Shown: positions 17,666 to 25,829 of the stretch, one piece after another
How positions within the stretch are numbered: position 1 is the first letter of the stretch
How the letters are laid out: each line of letters begins with the position of its first letter
Assembly (NCBI GenBank): GCA_028710415.1
Contig: JAQTUE010000038.1
Coordinates: 1 to 40,157, forward strand
Origin: Paludibacter sp.
GTDB taxonomy: Bacteria; Bacteroidota; Bacteroidia; Bacteroidales; Paludibacteraceae
DNA length: 40,157 nt
Reading direction: 5' to 3'
Program-made: the position numbers and the translations under genes
The notes under the pieces: generated by a model
What the model saw: the letters and a program-made list of their open reading frames with translations, nothing else
Databases searched by the model: none
Told to the model about the DNA's origin: nothing

Positions 17666-18273
17666 AGATATTTGCCATCGGACAGAATTACGTTGAACAC
17701 AATAAAGAATTAAACAGTAAAAACCCGACAGAACCGGTTGTATTTATGAAACCGGATACTGCATTACTAAAAAATAATAAACCTTTTTATATACCTGATT
17801 TCACGAATGAATTGCATTATGAAACAGAATTGATAATTAAATTCAATCGGTTGGGAAAAAACATTGAACAGGGATTTTCAAACCGTTATTATGCTGAAAT
17901 AGGATTAGGAGTGGATTTTACAGCAAGGGATTTACAACGTAAACTTAAGGCAGAAGGAAAACCCTGGGAATTATCCAAAGCATTCGATAATTCAGCAGTT
18001 ATTGGTAATTTCCTACCGGTATCTGAGTTAGGGGATATCCAAAATATCAACTTCAGGTTGGATTTAAATGGTAAAACTGTCCAAAATGGCAATTCAAAAG
18101 ATATGATTTTTGAAATTAATGAACTTGTTGCCTATGTTAGTCGTTTCTTTACGATAAAGATTGGTGATTTGCTTTTTACCGGAACTCCGGTAGGTGTTGG
18201 CAAGGTAGCAATTGGAGACCGGCTCGAAGGTTATATCTTTGATAAAAAGATGTTTGATTTTTATATTAAGTAG
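17662..18273 (+). CDS. fumarylacetoacetate hydrolase family protein
   Basis: A 203-residue protein of the FAH fold, close in size to YcgM/FAHD1-type acylpyruvate hydrolases or oxaloacetate decarboxylases. The N-terminal KIFAIGQNYVEHNKEL, then PVVFMKPDTALL, a metal-site stretch HYETELIIKF, GLGVDFTARDLQ with KPWELSKAFDNSAVIG, and LLFTGTPVGVGKVAIGD are the expected order of motifs. It would cleave or decarboxylate a small diketo acid in the cytoplasm using Mg2+. Its ATG overlaps the rex stop, and a hairpin follows, so rex and this gene form a two-gene operon. The true substrate is unknown. Confidence 0.9.
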   Translation: MKIFAIGQNYVEHNKELNSKNPTEPVVFMKPDTALLKNNKPFYIPDFTNELHYETELIIKFNRLGKNIEQGFSNRYYAEIGLGVDFTARDLQRKLKAEGKPWELSKAFDNSAVIGNFLPVSELGDIQNINFRLDLNGKTVQNGNSKDMIFEINELVAYVSRFFTIKIGDLLFTGTPVGVGKVAIGDRLEGYIFDKKMFDFYIK

Positions 18274-18280
18274 TTGAAAA

Positions 18281-18316
18281 CATTTATTATTACCTAATCA
18301 TAATAAATGACTTTTT
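18281..18316 (+). terminator. AU-rich hairpin terminator after rex-FAH
   Basis: Bases 18281-18290 and 18300-18309 pair perfectly (10 bp, 9-base loop) and are followed by CTTTTT. The stem is AT-only except for its end, so termination may be partial and porU could be partly co-transcribed. Confidence 0.5.
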
Positions 18317-18362
18317 AAATCGTTATTACGTTATATGTTTTATAAAAAGACCTTATTTTTAC

Positions 18363-21300
18363 ATGAAATATAGATTTTTCCACTTACTCTTTGTTCTTTT
18401 CTTTGTTCATGTTTTGTCCGCCCAGACGGAACAAATCACCTCACACAAGTTAAACTGGAAAGGGGTTGAGAAATGGTATGCCGGCTCTTCAACAATCAAT
18501 GTGATTTCTTTTGATAGCGCCCAATATCCTAGTGACAATCATGTGCCCTATTTTAATTATAGGGTGATTTGTGATGTTAATTTATCATATGATGTAAAAA
18601 TTAATAATCCGGTTTACATTCCTGTAACAAGTGAAGAAAATGCTTTACTTAACATTAACGGTCTTATTCCAAATGATCCGGAAATAGCAACAAAGATATT
18701 GTCTCAACAAGGAACAAGATACCTCAATGTAAGTATATTACCTTTTGTGATTCAGGCCGGAAAGATTGTTAAGTTACAATCCTTCGACTTGCAGGTTTCA
18801 AAGTCCTCCCGTCCTCAAAAAGTTTCTTCCATAAATACCAGGACATATGCCACAACTTCTGTGCTGGCTCAGGGGAAGTTTGTAAAAATTAAAGTAGTAA
18901 ATAATGGCATTTATAAGTTGACTTACGAAGATTTAAGTTCAATGGGAATTGATCCGTCAAATGTCCATATTTTCGGATTTGGTGGTGGTGTCCTGGAGCA
19001 AAGTTTTTCGTTGAACAAAATTGATGATTTGCCCGAAATTCCCATTTACATGTCTAAAGGGGTCGATGGGGTTTTCAATGCCGGAGATTATATCTTGTTT
19101 TATGCCCAGGGCATTAATAAATGGTCCTATGACAAAACCAAGTCAATGTTTACACACATTGTCAATCCATATTCCAAATACGGATATTATTTTGTTTCTT
19201 CTGATGCAGGGGTTGGACGCAGGATCGAAGATAAAACAATCGTTTTACCAACATCCCCTACTATTAATCCGGTTGAAGAATTTACCGATTACCAGGTACA
19301 TGAACTTGAGTTGAAGAACTTAACCAAGTCAGGAAAAGAATTTTATGGAGAAACGTTTAGTGATATTCTTTCGTATAATTTGCCTTTTAGCTTCCCAAAT
19401 CCTGTACTCACTAATACTACAACGGTGCGTCTTGATGTTGCAACAACATCGTTATCAAAATCTAATTTCACACTTACATTAAACGGTGATCAGCCTAAAA
19501 TTCTTACTGTGAACGCCAGTACTCAGGGTGATAATTATGAACAGGGGATAGGTGGATATGCAATTTTTAATTTTACCCCATCAACCGATGCATTTAATTT
19601 CAATATCTCTTATGCAAAATCAACTACCACATCAGTAGGATATTTGAATTACCTGGAAGTAAATGCCCGTAGGAAACTTACAATGAGTGGCTCTGCTATG
19701 CAATTTCAGAATGTTGATTATCTGGGACAATCTTCTTACAACCAGTTTCTGATTAGTAATGCGAACGCTTATGTTCAGGTATGGGACATTACGGATATGC
19801 AGAATATTAGCAAAATCCCGACTACAATAGTGAATGGTAAAATGTCATTCGTGGATGCTGCCAATGATATTAAGAAGTATATCGCCATCGATCCTACTGC
19901 ATCATCTGCTTATGCAAAACCGGAAATCGTAGGTACTGTCCCTAACCAAAATCTTCATGCGATTGCGCAGGCTGATATGGTAATTATTACCCATCCCAAC
20001 TTTCTATCACAAGCTGAAACACTAGCACAAGCCCATCGCGATAAAGATAATATGACAGTGTCGGTTGTTACTACCGATCAGGTTTACAATGAATTCTCTT
20101 CCGGTGTCCCCGATGCCACTGCCTATAGATGGATGATGAAAATGTTGTACGACAGGGCACTTGCTACTAATGTTAAAGCTGATCTGCCTAAGTATTTACT
20201 GCTTTTCGGGAAAGGGTCTTATGATAATCGAAACTTACGATCTGATTCCGGTAATAATCTGGTGTTAACCTATGAAGCCGAAAATTCTTTAGTGACTACT
20301 CTTTCGTACGTTACTGATGATTATTTTGCCTTACTCGATGATAATGAAGGTGTTCAGGTTCCCTCTGATTTAATGGATATTGGGGTCGGACGTTTTACAG
20401 TTACAACAACCCAGCAGGCTACCGACGTGGTTAATAAAACCATTGGATACATGAATAATCCAAACAAAGGTTATTGGAAGAATCAAATCTGTTATTTGGC
20501 AGATGATGGTGATGCTTCATTACACTCTAAACAGGCCGATAGTATTGCTGTATCAATTTCCAATAAGTTCCCTGCCTATCAGATAAACAAAATTTACCTG
20601 GATGCTTATACCCAGGAAATCAATGCCAGTGGTCAAAGTTATCCGGTGGCAAAGAGCCGTTTCCTGAATTTAATACAATCAGGATTGTTTCTTCTTAATT
20701 ATACTGGTCATGCAGCAGCAATGGGTTGGGCAAATGAATCAATTCTTACTTTTGCTGATATAAAAACACTGGCCAATACACATTTGCCTCTTTTTGTGGC
20801 AGCAACCTGCGATTTTGTGCAGTTCGATGACCAGATTCTATCAGCTGGTGAGCAGGTAGTGTTTAATCCGACTGGTGGAGGTATTGGAATTATTGCTGCT
20901 GCTCGTCCTGTATATGCCTCTCAGAATTTTACACTCGATAAATTGTTTTGTGAGACTTTGTTCAAGAAACAAAATGGTGAACATCTTCGCATTGGGGATG
21001 CACTGGCCTATACCAAGAACATGATAGGTTCTGAAATAAATAAATTGTCTTATGTGTATGTTGGTGACCCGGCACTTAAATTGAATTATCCAACCAAATA
21101 TCAGGTTCTTACTACTAAAATTAATGAAAGTACATCATTTGGGAAAGATACGTTAAGTGCTTTGTCGGTTGCTAAAATTGAAGGGGTTATTGCCGATCAG
21201 AATGGTCAGACTGTAACAGGTTTTAATGGGACTGTCCATGCGATAGTATATGATAAAGTTCAACGGATAACTACATTGAATAATGAAGGTGATGGATCCA

Positions 21301-22163
21301 TGACTTATTCCGACCGCCCGAATACTTTGTTCTCAGGTGATGCCAACGTTGTCAATGGAACATATTCTTTCTCGTTTATGTTGCCTAAGGATATAAAATA
21401 TAATTTTGGTGGAGGACGGATTAACTATTATGCCAATGATGATACCAACAATGCTGAAGCCCAGGGTTATTTCGAAAATTTTGTAATTGGTGGTACAAAT
21501 AAAAATTCAATTGTAGACACTACCGGTCCAAAAGCTGATTTGTATCTGAATTCAGTTAACTTCGTTTCAGGTGATAAAGTGAATGAAACGCCACTTTTTA
21601 TTGCAAATGTAAACGACAGTAATGGGATAAATACAGTAGGGAGTGGAATTGGACATGATGTGATGCTATGTATTGATCAGGATCCTTCAAAATCGTATAT
21701 CCTGAATAATTATTTTTTGGCAAATACCAATAGCTATTCCAGCGGGACGGTAAAGTATAAATTGCCTGCTATGGAGAATGGAAAGCATACCCTTACATTC
21801 AGGGTTTGGGATCTGCTGAATAATTCAACTTCCGGTTCAATTAATTTTGAAGTAGTCAAAGGGTTGACTCCTGAAATTTTTACGGTCTACAATTATCCAA
21901 ATCCGGTTAAAACAAAGACCAGTATTATCGTGAAGCATGACAGGCCTGAAACAGTACTGAATACTTCAGTTGAAATATTCGATATCAGTGGACGTAAAAT
22001 ATGGTCGTTCTCCCAGTCTGGTACCGATAATATCTCCTGGAACTTAATGTCAAATACCGGTCAAAAAGTCAAAACAGGTATTTACTTTTACCGGGTAAGT
22101 ATCAAAACCACAAATAGTGACTTAACCTCCAAAACAAATAAAATGTTAGTGGTTGAACAATAA
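18363..22163 (+). CDS. porU: type IX secretion system sortase PorU
   Basis: A 1266-residue outer-surface cysteine protease of the gingipain (C25) family, which removes C-terminal sorting domains of type IX cargo and links them to the cell surface. It has a signal peptide ending VLSAQ (residue 20), a long N-terminal beta-rich region, and a C25 domain from about 530. Within this the catalytic His is in NYTGHAA (His783) and the Cys in AATCDF (Cys816). A C-terminal sorting-type domain follows (YNYPNPV, VEIFDISGRKIW, KTGIYFYRV), as is usual for PorU. It is followed by porV after 80 bases, the usual partner in the attachment complex. Length and order agree with other Bacteroidales. Confidence 0.95.
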   Translation: MKYRFFHLLFVLFFVHVLSAQTEQITSHKLNWKGVEKWYAGSSTINVISFDSAQYPSDNHVPYFNYRVICDVNLSYDVKINNPVYIPVTSEENALLNINGLIPNDPEIATKILSQQGTRYLNVSILPFVIQAGKIVKLQSFDLQVSKSSRPQKVSSINTRTYATTSVLAQGKFVKIKVVNNGIYKLTYEDLSSMGIDPSNVHIFGFGGGVLEQSFSLNKIDDLPEIPIYMSKGVDGVFNAGDYILFYAQGINKWSYDKTKSMFTHIVNPYSKYGYYFVSSDAGVGRRIEDKTIVLPTSPTINPVEEFTDYQVHELELKNLTKSGKEFYGETFSDILSYNLPFSFPNPVLTNTTTVRLDVATTSLSKSNFTLTLNGDQPKILTVNASTQGDNYEQGIGGYAIFNFTPSTDAFNFNISYAKSTTTSVGYLNYLEVNARRKLTMSGSAMQFQNVDYLGQSSYNQFLISNANAYVQVWDITDMQNISKIPTTIVNGKMSFVDAANDIKKYIAIDPTASSAYAKPEIVGTVPNQNLHAIAQADMVIITHPNFLSQAETLAQAHRDKDNMTVSVVTTDQVYNEFSSGVPDATAYRWMMKMLYDRALATNVKADLPKYLLLFGKGSYDNRNLRSDSGNNLVLTYEAENSLVTTLSYVTDDYFALLDDNEGVQVPSDLMDIGVGRFTVTTTQQATDVVNKTIGYMNNPNKGYWKNQICYLADDGDASLHSKQADSIAVSISNKFPAYQINKIYLDAYTQEINASGQSYPVAKSRFLNLIQSGLFLLNYTGHAAAMGWANESILTFADIKTLANTHLPLFVAATCDFVQFDDQILSAGEQVVFNPTGGGIGIIAAARPVYASQNFTLDKLFCETLFKKQNGEHLRIGDALAYTKNMIGSEINKLSYVYVGDPALKLNYPTKYQVLTTKINESTSFGKDTLSALSVAKIEGVIADQNGQTVTGFNGTVHAIVYDKVQRITTLNNEGDGSMTYSDRPNTLFSGDANVVNGTYSFSFMLPKDIKYNFGGGRINYYANDDTNNAEAQGYFENFVIGGTNKNSIVDTTGPKADLYLNSVNFVSGDKVNETPLFIANVNDSNGINTVGSGIGHDVMLCIDQDPSKSYILNNYFLANTNSYSSGTVKYKLPAMENGKHTLTFRVWDLLNNSTSGSINFEVVKGLTPEIFTVYNYPNPVKTKTSIIVKHDRPETVLNTSVEIFDISGRKIWSFSQSGTDNISWNLMSNTGQKVKTGIYFYRVSIKTTNSDLTSKTNKMLVVEQ

Positions 22164-22243
22164 ATTTAAAATTTCCCGTTTAATAAATCAATTTCTTAAT
22201 TATTTTTACTAATATTGCAGTAATAAAAAAATATACATTTCGA

Positions 22244-23383
22244 ATGAAAAATAACCTTTTAGCCCTATGTGTTCTTTTCTCATTTTCGGTAAGCGCTTTA
22301 GCCCAGGTGAATAATCCGATAGTAACAGCTGTACCGTCTCTATCTATTGCTCCAGATGCCCGTGCCGGTGGTATGGGAGATATCGGTGCAGCAACCACTC
22401 CCGATGTTAATTCCCAATACTGGAATCCTGCCAAATATGTTTTTATGGAAAGTGATGCAGGTTTGTCAGTATCTTATACTCCATGGCTTCGTAAGCTTGT
22501 TACAGATATTGACCTGGCCTATTTGTCCGGCTATTGGAAATTCGACCAACGTCAGGCTTTAAGTGCTTCGTTGCGCTATTTCTCGCTGGGGGATATTACC
22601 TTGATGGACCAGTTGGGTATACCACAAGGTTCTGCGCATCCTAATGAAGTTGCAGTAGACTTATCGTATTCACGTATGTTATCTGATAAACTCTCGGCAG
22701 CTGCGACTTTACGGTTTATCTATTCCGATTTAAATAATGGTATCAACCTGGCCGGAGGTTCCGAAATGTATCCTGGATCTTCTGTTGCTGCTGATGTTTC
22801 TGCATATTATAAAACCCCTATTACACTGCAAAGTGTTGATGGAACATTGGCATTTGGTGTTAATATTTCAAATATTGGTTCCAAGATTTCTTACGATCAA
22901 AACGAAACAAGCAACTTTATCCCTACTAATTTGCGTATTGGTGGTTCGTTTGATTATCCAATCGATAATTATAACAAGATCTCGGTAAGTGCGGACCTGA
23001 ATAAATTACTGGTACCAACTCCAAAGCTTAATCCTACTTCTGCTGATATTGCAGCATACAATGCTATGTCGCCTATAGCAGGTATCTTTAAATCTTTTGG
23101 AGATGCTCCCGGTGGCTTTAAAGAAGAATTACAGGAAGTAATGTGGTCGGTAGGTGCAGAATATGCCTATAACAACCAGTTCTTTGTACGTGGAGGTTAT
23201 TTTAATGAAAATCAATATAAGGGCAACCGTAAGTATTTTACTGCCGGTGCCGGTTTTAAACTGAATGTATTCCAGTTGGATGCAGCGTATGTCATTTCAA
23301 CTTCCCAGTCCAATCCCCTCGATCAAACCTTGCGTTTCTCGCTGTCATTTGACTTGTTCGGGTTAAAGAACCTTGTAAAATAA
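22244..23383 (+). CDS. porV: type IX secretion system outer membrane protein PorV
   Basis: A 379-residue outer-membrane beta-barrel of the PorV/LptO (FadL-like) family. It shuttles type IX cargo from the translocon to PorU. It has a signal peptide ending SALAQ (residue 21) and the family N-terminus PSLSIAPDARAGGMGDIGAATTPD followed by QYWNPAKY. There are many alternating strands, and the C-terminus ends in a strand with aromatic residues (LRFSLSFDLFGL). It lies directly after porU and is followed by a hairpin terminator, so porU-porV is the likely unit. No lipid A-modifying activity can be inferred from the sequence alone. Confidence 0.95.
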   Translation: MKNNLLALCVLFSFSVSALAQVNNPIVTAVPSLSIAPDARAGGMGDIGAATTPDVNSQYWNPAKYVFMESDAGLSVSYTPWLRKLVTDIDLAYLSGYWKFDQRQALSASLRYFSLGDITLMDQLGIPQGSAHPNEVAVDLSYSRMLSDKLSAAATLRFIYSDLNNGINLAGGSEMYPGSSVAADVSAYYKTPITLQSVDGTLAFGVNISNIGSKISYDQNETSNFIPTNLRIGGSFDYPIDNYNKISVSADLNKLLVPTPKLNPTSADIAAYNAMSPIAGIFKSFGDAPGGFKEELQEVMWSVGAEYAYNNQFFVRGGYFNENQYKGNRKYFTAGAGFKLNVFQLDAAYVISTSQSNPLDQTLRFSLSFDLFGLKNLVK

Positions 23384-23428
23384 TTTTTAAATTCTGCTTT
23401 ATAAATCTTTATAAATTTAATTTGTTTT

Positions 23429-23470
23429 AAAACGGTTGTTCTCTTCCTATAGGTTGGTTCAACCGTTTTT
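23429..23470 (+). terminator. rho-independent terminator after porV
   Basis: AAAACGGTTG at 23429-23438 pairs with CAACCGTTTT at 23460-23469 around a 21-base loop and is followed by a T-rich run (TTTTTCTTTTTAT). It separates porV from ispF. Confidence 0.65.
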
Positions 23471-23494
23471 CTTTTTATAATTTTATCTGTGAAT

Positions 23495-23974
23495 ATGAAT
23501 ATACGTGTTGGTTTTGGATACGATGTGCATGCTTTTGCACCGGAACGTGAATTGTGGTTAGGTGGTATCCGTATTGAACATAGTGTTGGTTTATTGGGCC
23601 ATTCGGATGCCGACGTGCTAATACATGCTTTGTGTGATGCCCTGCTTGGTGCTGCCAATTTGCGCGATATAGGTTTCCATTTCCCGGATAATTCAAGTGA
23701 ATTTAAAAATATCGACAGTAAGATACTCTTGATGGATACCACGATCTTGATTCGTAACCACGGGTATGAATTCGGCAATGCGGATATTACTGTTAGCGCA
23801 GAAGAACCAAAATTAAATCCACATATTCCTGCTATGCAAAGCTGCCTGGCCGAAGTGATGGGTGTTGATGTGGATAATATCTCCATCAAAGCAACTACTT
23901 CCGAAAAGCTGGGTTTTGTGGGCCGTAAGGAAGGAATTGCTGCCTATGCTACAGTTTTGATCTATAAAGTTTAA
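23495..23974 (+). CDS. ispF: 2-C-methyl-D-erythritol 2,4-cyclodiphosphate synthase
   Basis: A 159-residue trimeric enzyme of the MEP isoprenoid pathway. It turns CDP-ME 2-phosphate into MEcPP with release of CMP. Metal ligands are visible at Asp10 and His12 (GFGYDVHAF) and His44 (GHSDADVLIH). Further family motifs are DIGFHFPDN and KATTSEKLGFVGRKEGIAAYA. A GTG two codons upstream is in frame, but the ATG at 23495 gives the usual short N-terminus. The length is standard. It follows the porV terminator and precedes a long gene-free region. Confidence 0.96.
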   Translation: MNIRVGFGYDVHAFAPERELWLGGIRIEHSVGLLGHSDADVLIHALCDALLGAANLRDIGFHFPDNSSEFKNIDSKILLMDTTILIRNHGYEFGNADITVSAEEPKLNPHIPAMQSCLAEVMGVDVDNISIKATTSEKLGFVGRKEGIAAYATVLIYKV

Positions 23975-24887
23975 TTGAATGTATTTTAGCTATTGTTACT
24001 CTATATTCTTATAAAGTACTCCTGTTGAAATACAAGTAATGGAGTATATGATATCTGGATAAAATAGATACTATGTGAAAATACAACTCCAAATTGTATA
24101 ATTTAAATTGAATAGAGTTTAAATTAATTCTGGCATACTAATTGTTCCTCTTCAAAATAGTTGAAAGCATGGCAGGTTGTTCTTTTCTCTTAATGCTATT
24201 TTAAAAAGAATTAAAACAGACCGCATTTTGGTTGTCGCGTTTTGAACCTTATTTATTAATCTGCCTTTTTTTTTGTTTTTTAAGTCCCGTCTAGAACTAT
24301 TTCCACCGTTTTAATAACCTTTTCCATTCGATTCAACCATTCCATATTTTCACCATCTGTTCGCCATGATGTCACTGATATTACAGTGATATTACAGTGA
24401 TGATACAGTGATATTACAGTGATATTACACCCTAATATTAGGACTGTAATATCACTGTAATATCTCTGTAATACAACATTATTATTTCATTAATACCAGT
24501 AACATCGTGGCAACATCTTTATAGTAATATGAATATTGAGGTAAACAGAAAAGAATTTGAAGCGAAATAACTATTTAGTAATTGATTAACGATACTTTAA
24601 AAGAAACATTGTTTGATTTTTTGAATGTCGAAAAGTTATTTATGCATGTTATAGAGATTTGCAGGATTTGATTTAGGGCTTCTGTCTGATTGTCAGTCAG
24701 CGACAGAAAAGAATTGGGAATTCAGATAAACAATTTATATTCCTGTGTGTTTAAGTGTAACATACTCTCAGGTTGCAGCTATCGAATATAAGTTACTTTG
24801 CAACAATAAAAATCCCAAAATTTGTTTGTAATGATGTGTTAATAAGATTTACCTATCTGGTTATACAAAAACTCTATAGGAATTTGT
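23975..24887. other. long gene-free region between ispF and the peroxiredoxin gene
   Basis: No open frame above 60 codons with coding character is seen in either strand. It holds the 11-bp repeat array (24376-24476) and a 21-codon minus-strand frame at 24280-24345 whose peptide looks like the start of an AraC-type regulator. Poly-T tracts lie near 24265-24281. The rest is AT-rich sequence without DnaA-box-like motifs or structured RNA that I can recognise. The peroxiredoxin promoter marks its right end. Confidence 0.6.
24376..24476. repeat. head-to-head array of 11-bp repeats around a palindrome
   Basis: Five tandem units of TGATATTACAG (24376-24430; the third unit differs at two bases and the last ends in C) lead into the 12-bp palindrome CCTAATATTAGG (24431-24442). 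Three inverted units CTGTAATATCA/T/CTGTAATACAA follow (24444-24476). The two halves are reverse complements, so the whole can fold into a large hairpin or cruciform. The 11-bp period places each unit on nearly the same face of the DNA helix. Confidence 0.9.
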
Positions 24888-24918
24888 TTTGTATTCAATT
24901 TATATATGACTATTTTTG
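24888..24918 (+). promoter_or_regulatory. Bacteroidetes promoter of the peroxiredoxin gene
   Basis: A full match: TTTG at 24888-24891, 19 bases, then TATTTTTG at 24911-24918. The start of transcription would be near 24925, giving a leader of about 30 bases before the ATG at 24955. Confidence 0.75.
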
Positions 24919-24954
24919 CATTATAAAATATTAACCAATAAAAAATAAAAGATT

Positions 24955-25590
24955 ATGTCTGTATTAGTAGGAAAAAAAGCCCCCGTATTTAACAGCAAGG
25001 CTGTAGTAAATGGTAGTGAAATTGTAGAAAACTTTTCATTGGAACAATTTGTCGGAGATAAATATGTCGTATTTTTCTTTTATCCGGCCGATTTTACTTT
25101 TGTATGTCCAACTGAATTAATTGCATTTCAGGACAAGGCTTCAGAATTTGCAAGCCGGAACACCGTTTTGATCGGAGCATCAACCGATTCTGAATTTTCA
25201 CACTGGAAATGGCTTCAGACCCCGCAAAAAGAGGGCGGGATTAAAGGAGTAACTTATCCGTTGGTAGTTGACCAAACACATGCCATTTCGAAAGCATATG
25301 ATGTATTGGCAGGTTGGGATGAATATGATGAAGATGGAAATGAATCGTTTGTAGGCGAACCAAAAGCTTACCGTGGACTTTTCTTAATCGACAAACAAGG
25401 AATTGTAAGACATCAGGTGGTAAATGATATGCCATTGGGACGTAACGTAGATGAAGTGCTGAGAATGATCGACTCTTTACAGTTTACTGAAGAATATGGT
25501 GAAGTATGCCCTGCGAACTGGAAAAAAGGGGACAAGGCATTGGTAGCAACCCAGGAAGGGATTGCAAACTATCTATCTTCTATTGTATAA
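24955..25590 (+). CDS. 2-Cys peroxiredoxin (AhpC/Prx1 type)
   Basis: A 211-residue cytoplasmic thiol peroxidase that reduces H2O2 and organic peroxides. The peroxidatic cysteine is Cys51 in DFTFVCPTE, and the resolving cysteine is Cys185 in GEVCPANW, so it is a typical 2-Cys enzyme. GGIKGVTYPLVVD resembles the GG(L/I)G loop of the sensitive class. Between YDVL and YRGLFLID there is an acidic stretch of about 20 residues (GWDEYDEDGNE...) that is longer than in E. coli AhpC. No AhpF reductase gene is adjacent. It has its own promoter and a terminator and so is probably monocistronic, as expected for an oxidative-stress gene. Confidence 0.93.
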   Translation: MSVLVGKKAPVFNSKAVVNGSEIVENFSLEQFVGDKYVVFFFYPADFTFVCPTELIAFQDKASEFASRNTVLIGASTDSEFSHWKWLQTPQKEGGIKGVTYPLVVDQTHAISKAYDVLAGWDEYDEDGNESFVGEPKAYRGLFLIDKQGIVRHQVVNDMPLGRNVDEVLRMIDSLQFTEEYGEVCPANWKKGDKALVATQEGIANYLSSIV

Positions 25591-25619
25591 ATCGGAGTAT
25601 TTATTTATTCTGATGAAGG

Positions 25620-25648
25620 AGCCGGAGCAATTATTGTTTCGGCTTTTT
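25620..25648 (+). terminator. rho-independent terminator after the peroxiredoxin gene
   Basis: Eleven pairs (two G-U) between 25620-25630 and 25634-25644 with loop TTA, followed by TTTT. It lies 30 bases past the stop. Confidence 0.7.
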
Positions 25649-25732
25649 CCATACTGTATGGTTGGAATGAAAGAATAGGTAATATTTTTTAGAATAATAA
25701 GTATAAACTGACTAAGTATTAAATTAATTAAC

Positions 25733-25740
25733 TAATTTTG
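25733..25740 (+). promoter_or_regulatory. Bacteroidetes -7 box for the PagL-like gene
   Basis: TAATTTTG matches TAnnTTTG, about 90 bases upstream of the ATG at 25830. A clear -33 TTTG is missing. Confidence 0.4.
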
Positions 25741-25829
25741 CAAACAGTTGGACATTTGTTTAAATAAGCATATTGACAACAACCATTTCGATTAAATTCT
25801 ATCATAATTAATAAAATTTGAGCTTTATA

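Noticed and set aside
23323..23889. Long minus-strand frame opposite ispF
   Set aside because: It is antisense to ispF and the porV end; the sense frames carry full family motifs and this one does not.
24376..24476. CRISPR array or replication origin
   Set aside because: Units are contiguous with no unique spacers and no cas genes, and I find no DnaA-box-like sequences or replication genes nearby.
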